Shown piece by piece: positions 1-8,030 of a DNA stretch of 39,134 bases; the stretch's first letter is position 1; every line of letters starts with the position of its first letter. Below the pieces are notes generated by a model, which searched no databases, was not told the DNA's origin, and saw nothing but the letters and a program-made list of their open reading frames with translations. A program made the translations under genes and the position numbers. This stretch comes from Brevundimonas sp. (lineage in GTDB: Bacteria; Pseudomonadota; Alphaproteobacteria; Caulobacterales; Caulobacteraceae): assembly GCF_024711105.1 (NCBI RefSeq), contig NZ_JANJTL010000007.1, positions 1-39,134 of the forward strand, in the 5' to 3' direction.

Positions 1-767
1 AACACGGCGGGCTCGCCCCGCTTCAGCCGCGGCAGGAAGGCCTCGAACCAGGCGCGGAAGTCGTGGGGCGCCAGCACCCGGCGCATCAGCTCGGCCTCCT
101 TCAGCGCCGGCGACAGGAAGGCGTCCTGGTCGGGCTCCCAGGCCGGGCAGTCGCGGTCTCGCCCGTGCCAGCCTAGGGCGCGCTCGCGGCACATCTCGGC
201 CAGGCGGCGGTCCTCCAGGGCCTCGGCGTAGTCGAGGGTCAGGCGGAGCGCGAAGGCGGAGTTGAAGTGGGTCCCGGTCCGGACCGGATAGGCGGCCAGC
301 GGCAGGTACGCCAGGAAGCGGTCGGCGAAGGCTTCGGACAGGGGCTCCAGCGCGCGCGACCAGCGCCGCCCGGCGTGGGTCTCGTGCCGGCTCAGTTCGG
401 CCTGCAGCATCAAGAGCCAGGCCCAGCCGTAGGGCCGCTCGAAGCCGCGGCTCTCGGGGCGGTCGAGATAGGCGCGCTCGGCCTCGACATTGGCGTCGCT
501 GAACAGGACCTCGGCGGCGCGTTCGATGCGCTCGGCCTCCGGCATCTGCGGGAAAAGCCGAAGCAGGGTCGCCAGGGTCCACCAGCCGTGCACGCAGGAG
601 TGCCAGTCGAAGCTGCCGTAGAAGATCGGATGCAGCGCGCGGGGACCGAGCACGTCGTGGGGGCCCGCCAGGACGTGATCCAGCTTGTGCGGATACTCCC
701 GCCCGACGTGGCCCAGCGCGGTGGAAGCGAAGCGGGAGGCGAGCGAGAGGTCGAGTTCCGTGCGCAT
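1..767 (-). CDS. DUF2891 family protein (3' end outside window)
   Basis: The reading frame starts at ATG (767-765) and runs off the left edge after about 255 residues, so the C-terminus is not visible. The protein is soluble, rich in Trp, His and Arg, and reads as an alpha-helical DUF2891 protein: an N-terminal 'FYGSFDWHSCVHGWW' segment, then 'RPYGWAWLLML' and 'HFNSAFAL'. No signal peptide is seen. Its ATG overlaps the stop of the DUF979 gene by one base (TGATG), so the two are probably translationally coupled. The family has no established biochemical activity that I can name. Its place behind a DUF969/DUF979 transporter pair suggests a role in using the transported compound, which is inference. 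The family call comes from recognised sequence, not from a search. Confidence 0.75.
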   Translation of the reverse strand, partial: MRTELDLSLASRFASTALGHVGREYPHKLDHVLAGPHDVLGPRALHPIFYGSFDWHSCVHGWWTLATLLRLFPQMPEAERIERAAEVLFSDANVEAERAYLDRPESRGFERPYGWAWLLMLQAELSRHETHAGRRWSRALEPLSEAFADRFLAYLPLAAYPVRTGTHFNSAFALRLTLDYAEALEDRRLAEMCRERALGWHGRDRDCPAWEPDQDAFLSPALKEAELMRRVLAPHDFRAWFEAFLPRLKRGEPAV

Positions 768-1714
768 CAGAAGGCCAGGAAATACATCAGGCAGATGTTG
801 GCGATGAGGATCATCCCGGCGGTCGGCAGCTGGGCCCGGATCACGCCGTTGAACGGCTTGTCCCGGTCGGGCAGGTCCAGCAGGGCCGCAGGCACGACGT
901 TGAAGTTGGCCGCCATGGGCGTGGTCAGGGTCCCGCAGAAGCCGGCCAGCATGCCGATGGCGCAGACCACGGCGGGGTTGCCCCCGAACTGCAGGATGAC
1001 GATGGGCAGGCCCACCGCCGCCGTCATCACCGGAAAGGCCGCGAACGCATTGCCCATGACGAAGGTGAAGGCGGCCATGCCGACGCAATAGGCGATCACG
1101 GCCATGAGTCGGAGGTCGAGCGGCAGATAGGTGGTCAGAAGGGCGCCGACCTGGTCGCCCAGTCCCGCCAAGGCGAAGACCGCCCCCAGCGCCGCCAGGG
1201 TCTGGGGCAGGATGCCGGCCCAGCCGACAGCGTCCATCAATCTGCGGCCTTCCTGCAGGGGTGTGATCGGACGCGGCCTGAGCCACGCCATGGCGGCGAT
1301 CAGGGCGATGACCACGCCGAGCGCCAGCGCAATGATCGTCGGCTGCTCCTCGCCAAACAGGGGCGTCTTCTCCAGCACAAGCACGCCGATCAGGGCGACG
1401 GCGGGAATGATCAGGGCCGGCAGGAACAGGGCGTCGCCGCGCCGCTCGGCGCTCTCCAGTCGCTCCTGCGCGGACGTGGTCGGCGGGCTCGACTGGCCGA
1501 GCAGGCGGAAGCCGGCGAGCAGCGCCAGCAGCAGGACCAGGACCCCGTTCATCAGGTCCGACAGCCACGACCCGAACAGAAAGCTGACCGCGAGCAGGGC
1601 CCAGAAGGCGGCCGTGCCGAACCGCCGGGGATGGGCCCGGTCCAGCACGGTCAGAACGGCGAAGGCCGCGAACATCAGCCCGGCCAGCACATAGACGTGG
1701 GTCAGGGTGATCAT
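767..1714 (-). CDS. DUF979 family subunit, putative 5-oxoproline transporter
   Basis: A 315-residue integral membrane protein with roughly eight hydrophobic segments, beginning MITLTHVYVLAG. The DUF979 family is annotated as one subunit of a two-part putative 5-oxoproline (pyroglutamate) transporter, the other being DUF969. Late segments such as 'GNAFAAFPVMTAAVG' and 'GFCGTLTTPMAANFN' look like the polar breaks found in secondary carriers. The ATG start is chosen because it overlaps the stop of the DUF969 gene as ATGA (1711-1714). A longer in-frame upstream extension is only a shadow of DUF969 in another frame. It is the middle gene of a coupled three-gene unit. Substrate specificity is taken from family naming and not shown by the sequence. 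Confidence 0.85.
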   Translation of the reverse strand: MITLTHVYVLAGLMFAAFAVLTVLDRAHPRRFGTAAFWALLAVSFLFGSWLSDLMNGVLVLLLALLAGFRLLGQSSPPTTSAQERLESAERRGDALFLPALIIPAVALIGVLVLEKTPLFGEEQPTIIALALGVVIALIAAMAWLRPRPITPLQEGRRLMDAVGWAGILPQTLAALGAVFALAGLGDQVGALLTTYLPLDLRLMAVIAYCVGMAAFTFVMGNAFAAFPVMTAAVGLPIVILQFGGNPAVVCAIGMLAGFCGTLTTPMAANFNVVPAALLDLPDRDKPFNGVIRAQLPTAGMILIANICLMYFLAF

Positions 1715-2463
1715 CGGCCGGCCTCCTCGGCCGCCGCTTCGCGGGCATGGCGCTCTCCGGCGTGCTGCGCCGCCTCGCGGCCGAGGGCGCGATCGAGCAG
1801 CAGCAGGCGGGTCCCGTGGATCAGCAGGGCCACGATCGCGGTGGGGATGGCCCAGACCGCCAGCTGCAGGGGCTCCAGGTAGATGCCGTTGGCCTCCAGG
1901 AAGCCCTTGATCAGAAGGATCGAGGAGATGGCGATGAAGATGTCCTCGCCGAAGAACAGGGCGATGTTGTCCGCCGCCGCCGCATGGCTGCGCACGCGGT
2001 AGCGCGTCTCGTCGGAGAGGTCGGGATCCCGGGTCTCGGCAGCCGCCTCGGCCATGGGCGCGATCAGGGGCCGGACCATCTGGGGGTGGCCGCCGAGCTT
2101 GGTCTGGCCCAGGGCCGCCGAGATCTGACGCAGCATGAAATAGGCGAGCAGGATGCGGCCCGTCGTGGCGCCGCGGACCTTGGAGACCAGGATCTTGGCC
2201 CGCTCCTGCAGCCCGTGCCGTTCCAGCAGGCCGATCAGCGGCAGGACGATCCAGATCACGCTGATGTAGCGGTAGTCGTTGAAGGCCTTGCCGAAGGCGG
2301 CCAAGGTGTCGACCGCCGCCTGGGCCAGTTCCCCAACCCCGACCCCGGGCGCCACGGCCGCCGCGGCGCCGGTGACCAGCGCCGCCAGCACGATCACGAT
2401 CAGCGGGTTCAGGCGGACGACGAAGCCGACCACCAGAACCAGCACCCCCAGAAGCACCCACAT
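1711..2463 (-). CDS. DUF969 family subunit, putative 5-oxoproline transporter
   Basis: A 250-residue membrane protein starting MWVLLGVLVLVVGFVVRLNP. It has about five hydrophobic segments and the conserved-looking polar stretches 'LGQTKLGGHPQMVRPLIAPM' and 'SHAAAADNIALFFGEDIF', which I recognise as DUF969. The C-terminal tail is charged and Ala/Glu/Arg-rich, so probably cytoplasmic. The ATG at 2463 is chosen over longer in-frame starts because a purine-rich GGGAGAGGGG lies upstream of it and the hydrophobic N-terminus begins there. It is the first gene of the DUF969-DUF979-DUF2891 unit and is divergent from the dehydrogenase at 2606. The 142 bases between them should hold both promoters, but I see no clear -35/-10 pair there. 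Confidence 0.85.
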   Translation of the reverse strand: MWVLLGVLVLVVGFVVRLNPLIVIVLAALVTGAAAAVAPGVGVGELAQAAVDTLAAFGKAFNDYRYISVIWIVLPLIGLLERHGLQERAKILVSKVRGATTGRILLAYFMLRQISAALGQTKLGGHPQMVRPLIAPMAEAAAETRDPDLSDETRYRVRSHAAAADNIALFFGEDIFIAISSILLIKGFLEANGIYLEPLQLAVWAIPTAIVALLIHGTRLLLLDRALGREAAQHAGERHAREAAAEEAGR

Positions 2464-2605
2464 CGGCGCGACCCCTCTCCCGTTCCCCGGCCCGACCCTA
2501 GTCCCGCCCGCCGATGCTTGCCAGCGGCGCCCGGCTTCGCCAGATTGCCGCGCCTCAGTCATGGGGCGGCTCCCGAGCATTTCCCGACCCCGCAAGCGAG
2601 AGAGC

Positions 2606-3484
2606 ATGGGCGACATCAACACCGTGGGCGTCATCGGCGCCGGCCAGATGGGATCGGGAATCGCGCACGTGTGCGCGCTCGGAGGCCGCGAGGTGCGGCT
2701 GCACGACCTGGCCGCCGACCGGCTGGAAGCCGCGCGGGCCGAGATCGGCAAGAACCTCGAGCGGCAGGTCGCCAAGGGCGCGGTGACCGAGGCCGAGGCC
2801 AAGGCCGCGCTCGGCCGCATCAGCCTGACCGCGCAGATGGCCGACGCCGCGGCCGCCGACCTGGTGATCGAGGCCGCGACCGAGCACGAGGAGACCAAGA
2901 AGGCGATCTTCCAGGCTCTGACGCCTCACCTGTCGCCCACGACCCTGCTTGCGACCAACACCTCCTCGATCTCGATCACTCGCCTGGCCGCCTCGACCGA
3001 CCGGCCCGACCGGTTCATCGGCCTGCACTTCATGAACCCCGCGCCGGTCATGAAGCTGGTCGAGATCATCCGCGGCATCGCCACGGCCCCGGCCACCTAC
3101 GAGACGGTCAAGGCCTTCGCGGAATCGCTGGGCAAGACCACCACCGACGCCGAGGACTATCCAGCCTTCATCGTGAACCGCATTTTGGTGCCGATGATCA
3201 ACGAGGCCATCTACGCCCTGTACGAAGGGGTGGGCTCGGTGCGCTCGATCGACACCTCGCTGCGGCTCGGCGCCAACCACCCGATGGGGCCGCTCGAGCT
3301 CGGCGACTTCATGGGGCTGGATACGGTGCTGGCGATCATGAACGTGCTGCATGACGGCCTGGCGGACACCAAGTACCGGCCCTGCCCGCTGCTGGTTAAA
3401 TACGTTGAGGCCGGCTGGCTGGGCCGCAAGACCGGGCGCGGCTTCTACGACTATTCGGGCCCGACGCCCGAGCCGACGCGATGA
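2606..3484 (+). CDS. 3-hydroxybutyryl-CoA / 3-hydroxyacyl-CoA dehydrogenase
   Basis: A 292-residue NAD-dependent dehydrogenase interconverting 3-hydroxyacyl-CoA and 3-oxoacyl-CoA. The N-terminal Rossmann domain shows GAGQMGSG at residues 11-18. The NTSS motif is at 118-121. The catalytic pair is visible as His141 in 'GLHFMNPAP' and Glu153 in 'KLVEI'. The C-terminal helical domain contains 'NRILVPMINEAIYALYEGVG' and ends with the typical 'GRKTGRGFYDY'. Length matches the short single-domain type (about 280-295 residues), so it is a stand-alone enzyme and not part of a FadB-like fusion. The ATG at 2606 fits the family start and has GAGAG just upstream. Its stop overlaps the next ATG (ATGA). Chain-length preference cannot be read from sequence, so hbd and fadB-type names are left open. 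Confidence 0.93.
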   Translation: MGDINTVGVIGAGQMGSGIAHVCALGGREVRLHDLAADRLEAARAEIGKNLERQVAKGAVTEAEAKAALGRISLTAQMADAAAADLVIEAATEHEETKKAIFQALTPHLSPTTLLATNTSSISITRLAASTDRPDRFIGLHFMNPAPVMKLVEIIRGIATAPATYETVKAFAESLGKTTTDAEDYPAFIVNRILVPMINEAIYALYEGVGSVRSIDTSLRLGANHPMGPLELGDFMGLDTVLAIMNVLHDGLADTKYRPCPLLVKYVEAGWLGRKTGRGFYDYSGPTPEPTR

Positions 3485-4044
3485 ACGCCATCCCGGGATC
3501 GGCGCCGGTTCGCTGGCGGGAGAGCCCCTATCTGTGGGCGCCGGTGTCCTGGCTGGCCGGGCTGGCCTGGCCGCCGCTCCTGCTTACGCTGGTCCTGTTT
3601 CCGCCCCAGGGCTGGTGGATCGGGCTGGACATGGACTGGCGCTTCGCCAGCCTGATCGGAGCCGCCCTCGCCTCCCCGGTCGCCCTGGAGCTCATCCGGC
3701 GGGAGCGGGAGACCACGGGCCGCCCCTCGTCGCGGCTGGGTGTGATCTGGCGCTTCACCGCCTATGGCGCGATCCTGGCGGTGGTGCTGCAACTGGCCGC
3801 CACCCTGGTCCTGCTCGCGTACGGCTGGAGCCGCGCTTCGGGCCTGGCCCAGGGGGTGGGCGTCGCCGAAACCACCTTTCTGATCTATGGCGTCGGCCTG
3901 TTGCCCCTGACGGCCGCAGTCGGAGCGGCCTATGCGGCCTGGGCCGGGCTGATGGCGGCGATGATCGCCTTCGTGCCGACGCCTCCTCCCCTGCGCGCGC
4001 CGAGTCACATTCTGGGCCTGCCCGAGGACGAGTCCGCCGCCTGA
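3481..4044 (+). CDS. hypothetical membrane protein
   Basis: A 187-residue protein I do not recognise. It shows about four hydrophobic segments (near residues 18-40, 50-68, 88-112 and 125-160) separated by short Arg-rich loops. It starts with ATG inside the stop of the dehydrogenase gene (ATGA, 3481-3484), so it is probably translationally coupled to it. Nothing indicates catalysis, and there is no signal peptidase or lipobox motif. Codon use and GC content match the neighbours, so there is no sign of recent transfer. A small uncharacterised inner-membrane protein is all the sequence supports. Confidence 0.75.
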   Translation: MNAIPGSAPVRWRESPYLWAPVSWLAGLAWPPLLLTLVLFPPQGWWIGLDMDWRFASLIGAALASPVALELIRRERETTGRPSSRLGVIWRFTAYGAILAVVLQLAATLVLLAYGWSRASGLAQGVGVAETTFLIYGVGLLPLTAAVGAAYAAWAGLMAAMIAFVPTPPPLRAPSHILGLPEDESAA

Positions 4045-4114
4045 TACGACAGGGGGTTGCGCTCGGCCCCGTCCCGTTGAAGTGTCGGCTTTCGGACCGT
4101 CAGGGGAGGCGACG

Positions 4115-5374
4115 ATGACCAGCACCACCACCACGCCCGAAGTCCCGATCGCGGGCCCGGCCACGCCGCTCGCCCCCGTGCGGGGCGCCGACCGGCTGTT
4201 CAGCCTGGACGTGGTCCGTGGGTTCGCGGTTCTGGGAATCCTGGCGGTCAACGCCATGACCTTCGCCCATCCCTATCAGGTGGTGTCCAACACGACCCTT
4301 CAGCCGGGCGGTTTCGAAGGCGACGCGGTGATGGCGTGGCAGGTGATGCACGTCTTCTTCGAAGACAAGATGCGGACCCTGTTCTCGATGCTGTTCGGGG
4401 CCTCGATCTTCCTCATCGGCGGCGAGCGCTCGGACAAGCCGAGGGGCCGCCTGCTGCGCAGCCGCCTGTTCTGGCTGGCCATCTTCGGCGCCGTGCACGG
4501 CGCCGCCTTCTGGTTCGGCGACATCCTGCTGCTCTACGCCTGGACCGGCCTGTTCGTGATGCTGGCCCGGTCGTGGAGCGCGCGCCGGCTCCTGATCGTC
4601 GGCGTTGTCCTCAACCTGGTCTGTTCGGCGCTCTACGTCGCCATGATGATGTCGCTGCAGTTCGCTCCGGCCGAGGCCCTCGCCCAGGCCAAGCAGGGCT
4701 CGGGCTGGCTGTCGGATCCGAGCGCGGTCCAGGCCCTGTACGAACGCTTCCAGGGCGGGGCGCTGGAGACCACCCAGGCGGCCTTCCAGACCTGGCTGTC
4801 GGTCGCGCCGATGATGGTGATCTTCTTCATGCCGGCCACGGCGGCTCTGATGCTCATCGGCATGGGCCTGTTCAAGGCCGGCTATTTCGCCGGGCGGTCC
4901 CCGACCTGGGTCTATCTGCTCTTCATCGCGCTCGGCGCGGGAGCCCTCTGGCTGATCTGGGGCGAAAGCGAGTCGATCGTCGCCGGCGGCTTCCAGTTCC
5001 TCGACATGATGGTCAAGCCGGTGAACAGCTTCCTCGCCCCGTTCGCTTCGCTCGGCTACGCCGCGATCCTGATCCTGCTGGGGAGGTTCGGCGCCCGGCT
5101 GCTGCTGCACCCGCTGGCCAGCGCCGGCCGGATGGCCTTCACCAACTATCTGACCCAGACCCTGATCATGACCACCCTGTTCTACGGTGGTCGGGGCCTG
5201 GGCTGGTACGGCGAATACGGCTGGCCCGAGATGTGGACCATCATCGGCGCGGTCTGGCTGGTCCAGCTGATCTGGTCGCCCCTGTGGCTGGCGAAGTTCT
5301 CCATGGGCCCGCTGGAGTGGCTGTGGCGCTGCCTCACCTACCGGCGCTGGGTGCCGATCACTCGGACCGCCTGA
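4115..5374 (+). CDS. DUF418 domain-containing membrane protein
   Basis: A 419-residue polytopic membrane protein. The N-terminal 'SLDVVRGFAVLGILAVNAM' and the later 'LLHPLASAGRMAFTNYLTQT' are hallmarks of the DUF418 family (YeiB-like), related in fold to membrane acyltransferases. About ten hydrophobic segments are visible. The start is set at ATG 4115 because GGGGAGG sits seven bases upstream; a GTG 33 bases earlier would add an unconvincing leader. The stop lies 36 bases before hisS, and those bases form the strong hairpin described under hisS. The function of DUF418 proteins is not established; acyl transfer is a family-level inference. Confidence 0.88.
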   Translation: MTSTTTTPEVPIAGPATPLAPVRGADRLFSLDVVRGFAVLGILAVNAMTFAHPYQVVSNTTLQPGGFEGDAVMAWQVMHVFFEDKMRTLFSMLFGASIFLIGGERSDKPRGRLLRSRLFWLAIFGAVHGAAFWFGDILLLYAWTGLFVMLARSWSARRLLIVGVVLNLVCSALYVAMMMSLQFAPAEALAQAKQGSGWLSDPSAVQALYERFQGGALETTQAAFQTWLSVAPMMVIFFMPATAALMLIGMGLFKAGYFAGRSPTWVYLLFIALGAGALWLIWGESESIVAGGFQFLDMMVKPVNSFLAPFASLGYAAILILLGRFGARLLLHPLASAGRMAFTNYLTQTLIMTTLFYGGRGLGWYGEYGWPEMWTIIGAVWLVQLIWSPLWLAKFSMGPLEWLWRCLTYRRWVPITRTA

Positions 5375-5385
5375 TTGCGTGGGCG

Positions 5386-5412
5386 GTGACGGCGCGGTAA
5401 GCGCGCCGTCAT
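5386..5412 (+). promoter_or_regulatory. Hairpin pairing into the hisS start codon
   Basis: GACGGCGCG (5388-5396) and CGCGCCGTC (5402-5410) are perfect 9-base arms around a GTAAG loop. T5387 can pair with A5411, and G5386 with T5412, so the stem takes in two bases of the hisS ATG (5411-5413). There is no T-tract after it, so it does not look like a terminator. There is no separate Shine-Dalgarno outside it. As RNA it should hinder initiation, which suggests translational control of hisS, possibly coupled to ribosomes finishing the DUF418 gene. The control role is inference. Confidence 0.5.
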
Positions 5413-6871
5413 GGCCGACAATGACAGCTTCCGCCCCGAGGCCCGCAAGGCGCGGGGCCTGACCGACCGCCGCGGGCGCGACCTCATCGCCGAGCGCCGC
5501 ATCGTCTCGGCAGTGTCCGAGATCTATGAGCGCTGGGGCTTCGAGCCGCTCGACACGCCGGCCATCGAGCACGCCGACGCGCTCGGCAAATTCCTGCCCG
5601 ACGCGGACCGGCCGAACGAGGGCGTCTTCGCCTTCCAGGACGACGACGAACAGTGGCTGGCCCTGCGCTACGACCTGACCGCGCCGCTTGCCCGCTTTGC
5701 GGCCGAGCACTGGCAGACCTTGGCCAAGCCTTATCGCCGCTACGCCTTCGGACCGGTGTGGCGAAACGAAAAGCCCGGTCCGGGCCGCTTCCGCGAGTTC
5801 ATCCAGTGCGACGCCGACACCGTCGGCTCGGACCGGCCCGAGGCTGACGCCGAGATCGTCGCCATGGCGGTCGAGGGCCTGTCAGCGGCCGGCGTGCCCG
5901 AGGGCGGCGCGGTGCTCAAGATCAATACGCGGAAGCTGCTCAACGGCCTGCTCGACCGGCTGGGCGTGGCGCCGGGCGGTCAGACGCTGGCGGTGCTGCG
6001 CGCCATCGACAAGCTCGACCGGCTGGGCGACGCCGGCGTGCGTGACCTTCTGGGCAAGGGCCGGCTGGACGAGTCCGGCGCCTTCACCAAGGGCGCGGAG
6101 CTGGCGGGCGACCAGATCGAGCCAGTGCTCGCCTTCCTGGGCGCCGGTGCCGAGGGGCGTTCGGCGACCTTGAACGCTCTCTCCGACGTCGTGGGCGGCT
6201 CGGCCGAAGGCGACGCAGGGCTGGAGGAGCTGTCGCGGATCGATGCGGCGCTCAAGGGGCTGGGCGTGGGCGACGACCAGGCGACCTTCGATCCGTCCGT
6301 GGTGCGCGGATTGGAATATTACACCGGCGCGGTGTTTGAGGCCGAACTGGTGCTCAAGGGGCCGGTCGAGTCGCTGAAGCTGGGCTCGGTGGGCGGCGGC
6401 GGCCGCTATGACGACTTGGTGGCCCGCTTCACCGGAGAGCGAGCGCCGGCGACGGGCTTCTCCTTCGGGGTCAGCCGGCTGGCCTATGCGCTGCAGTCGA
6501 TGCGCGAAGCCGAGGCCGGCCCGCGCGGCCCTGTGGTGATCATCGCCTTCGAGGATTCCGCCATGGCCGACTATTTCGCCGTGGCCTCCGAGCTTCGGGG
6601 CGCAGGGATCGCCGCCGAGGTCTACCTCGGCCGGTCAGGTCTCAAGGCGCAGATGAAATACGCCGACCGCCGCTTGAGCCCGGCCGCGATCCTCATCGGC
6701 GGCGACGAATTGGCGGCCGGAACGGTCACCATCAAGGACCTCGATCTCGGCCGGAAACTAGCCGCCGGCGCGGATGTGGAGACCTGGCGGAGCGAACGGC
6801 CCGGCCAGTTCACCGTGCCGCGTTCCGGGATGGTCCAGGCCGTCCGCGACATCGTCAACGGCAAAGGCTGA
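5411..6871 (+). CDS. hisS: Histidine--tRNA ligase (alphaproteobacterial type)
   Basis: A 486-residue class II aminoacyl-tRNA synthetase charging tRNA-His with histidine in the cytoplasm. Visible motifs are LRYDLTAP (85-92), motif 2 as RNEKPGPGRFREF (118-130), the histidine-binding RGLEYYTG (299-306), GGGGRYDDL (328-336), and motif 3 GFSFGVSRL (349-357). An anticodon-binding domain fills the last ~110 residues. Motif 2 departs from the usual bacterial 'RHERPQKGRYRQF' form. This matches the alphaproteobacterial lineage whose tRNA-His lost the extra G at position -1. HisZ is unlikely, because HisZ lacks a proper C-terminal anticodon domain. The ATG at 5411 is the only sensible start but is caught in a hairpin. 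The gene is followed by a structured region and a terminator. Confidence 0.95.
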   Translation: MADNDSFRPEARKARGLTDRRGRDLIAERRIVSAVSEIYERWGFEPLDTPAIEHADALGKFLPDADRPNEGVFAFQDDDEQWLALRYDLTAPLARFAAEHWQTLAKPYRRYAFGPVWRNEKPGPGRFREFIQCDADTVGSDRPEADAEIVAMAVEGLSAAGVPEGGAVLKINTRKLLNGLLDRLGVAPGGQTLAVLRAIDKLDRLGDAGVRDLLGKGRLDESGAFTKGAELAGDQIEPVLAFLGAGAEGRSATLNALSDVVGGSAEGDAGLEELSRIDAALKGLGVGDDQATFDPSVVRGLEYYTGAVFEAELVLKGPVESLKLGSVGGGGRYDDLVARFTGERAPATGFSFGVSRLAYALQSMREAEAGPRGPVVIIAFEDSAMADYFAVASELRGAGIAAEVYLGRSGLKAQMKYADRRLSPAAILIGGDELAAGTVTIKDLDLGRKLAAGADVETWRSERPGQFTVPRSGMVQAVRDIVNGKG

Positions 6872-6942
6872 GGCCCTTTCCCGCAAGGGGTAACTGAACG
6901 CCGATAAGGTGGGTTTCTCAGCTGCTGGCGGCGTTTCTCCCG

Positions 6943-7088
6943 TTGACAGGAAGGGGGAACGGGCGTTTTCCTCTGGCCAGCGAGACGGGCTTCACCGCCT
7001 GTTTCCGGCGTTTCGGGGAGGAAACGCCCGCTCCTGATGAAGAGCAGAGCCCGTCGCGATTTATCCCCCGCGGCGGGCTTCTCTTTTG
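6943..7088 (+). ncRNA. Possible small RNA or structured hisS 3' UTR
   Basis: This 226-base gap holds more structure than a plain 3' UTR. A TTGACA hexamer sits at 6943-6948. GGGCGTTTTCCTC (6961-6973) pairs with GAGGAAACGCCC (7018-7029) with one bulged base. A smaller ACGGGC/GCCTGT hairpin lies inside it, and a rho-independent terminator follows at 7048-7087. A transcript from about 6975 to 7087 would be near 110 nt. There is no good -10, so it could equally be the processed or unprocessed end of the hisS message. It does not match 6S, SRP RNA or tmRNA as far as I can tell. Confidence 0.3.
7048..7087 (+). terminator. Rho-independent terminator after hisS / possible sRNA
   Basis: AGCCCGTCGCG (7048-7058) pairs with CGCGGCGGGCT (7069-7079), an 11-bp stem with one G-U pair and a 10-base loop. 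It is followed by TTCTCTTTT. It points along the plus strand and ends 10 bases before the stop of the convergent ATP-grasp gene. It is the only hairpin-plus-T-tract terminator I could find in the window. Confidence 0.75.
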
Positions 7089-7097
7089 TCCGACCCC

Positions 7098-7952
7098 CTA
7101 GATCCCGCCCAGAACCGCTTGGGCGAACCGCCGCGGCGCGCCCTCGTCGTAGCCGAGGTAGAGGTCCGGCTCGATCAGTTCGGCCTCCATCATAAGGGGC
7201 CGGCCGTCGAGGCCCGGCACCAAGTCTATCCGGGCGTAGAGAAGCGGCTCCTCGACAGCTTTCAGGATGGCCGCGGCCGCGTCGTGTTCGGCCGCGCTGG
7301 GCTCGACGGCGGAGATCAGCCCGCCCCATTCCGGCTGAACCCGGAAGTCCCCCGGCTTGGCCACCTTGCGGATGGCGTGGCTGAAGCGGCCGCCGAGGAA
7401 GATCAGCGAAGTCTCGCCGTCGGTCTCGATGGCGGGCAGGTAGGGCTGGACCATGGCTGCGCCGTCGGGCGCGCCGTCGAGCGGATCACCGGGCCCCAGC
7501 CTGAGCGTGCGGTAGGCGCTGGCCGATACCGCCGGCTTGACCACCAGGCTCCCGACGCCGAAGCGGGCGCGCGCCTGGTCGAGCGCGACCGCATCGACCC
7601 CGTCCACATGCAGCGTCGGGACCGCGGGGGCGCCGGCCTCGCCGAGCCTCTGCAGATAGCTCTTATCCGAGTTCCAGCGCAGCACCGACGGCGGGTTCAT
7701 GACCGGCAGGCCCGCCGCCTCCCAGGCGTGCGTCGCCTCAAGCCAGCGCGCGTGGTCGCGGTGATAGCCCCAGGTCATCAGCGGCAACACGAGGTCGAAC
7801 CCCGAAAGGTCACCGGGATCGGTCCAGGCCCGTCCCTCCAGCTCGGCGCCTGCGCCGGACAGGGGATCGGCCATGCGGCCAAAGACCTCGCGCCAGCGGC
7901 CCTGGAAGGACTCGTCGTCGGGGTCGGGGGTCAGGATGCAGAGTTTGGGCAT
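7098..7952 (-). CDS. ATP-grasp domain protein (RimK/DcsG-like)
   Basis: A 284-residue soluble protein that reads as an ATP-grasp ligase. The N-terminal domain begins 'PKLCILTPDPDDESFQGRW'. The middle has the Lys in 'SLVVKPAVSASAYRT', expected to bind ATP. The C-terminal part has 'MVQPYLPAIETDGETSLIFL' and 'RIDLVPGLDGRPLMMEAELI', with the metal-binding Asp and Glu typical of ATP-grasp. Closest in feel are proteins related to DcsG (O-ureido-serine cyclo-ligase) and glutathione-synthetase-like enzymes. No other cycloserine-type biosynthetic gene is nearby, so the substrate is unknown. The start is ATG at 7952. It is convergent with hisS and divergent from adenosine kinase (78 bases between). Confidence 0.8.
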   Translation of the reverse strand: MPKLCILTPDPDDESFQGRWREVFGRMADPLSGAGAELEGRAWTDPGDLSGFDLVLPLMTWGYHRDHARWLEATHAWEAAGLPVMNPPSVLRWNSDKSYLQRLGEAGAPAVPTLHVDGVDAVALDQARARFGVGSLVVKPAVSASAYRTLRLGPGDPLDGAPDGAAMVQPYLPAIETDGETSLIFLGGRFSHAIRKVAKPGDFRVQPEWGGLISAVEPSAAEHDAAAAILKAVEEPLLYARIDLVPGLDGRPLMMEAELIEPDLYLGYDEGAPRRFAQAVLGGI

Positions 7953-8030
7953 GCCCGCCTTCTGGCGCGGCTCCGGCCGTATTTGAAGCCCGCACTGGCG
8001 AGCCGGGCGTCAAAAGGCTAATCGCGGGCC

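Noticed and set aside
4100..5710. Minus-strand frame (536 codons) opposite DUF418 and hisS
   Set aside because: It is antisense to well-supported genes and has shadow-type composition without domains or a ribosome site.
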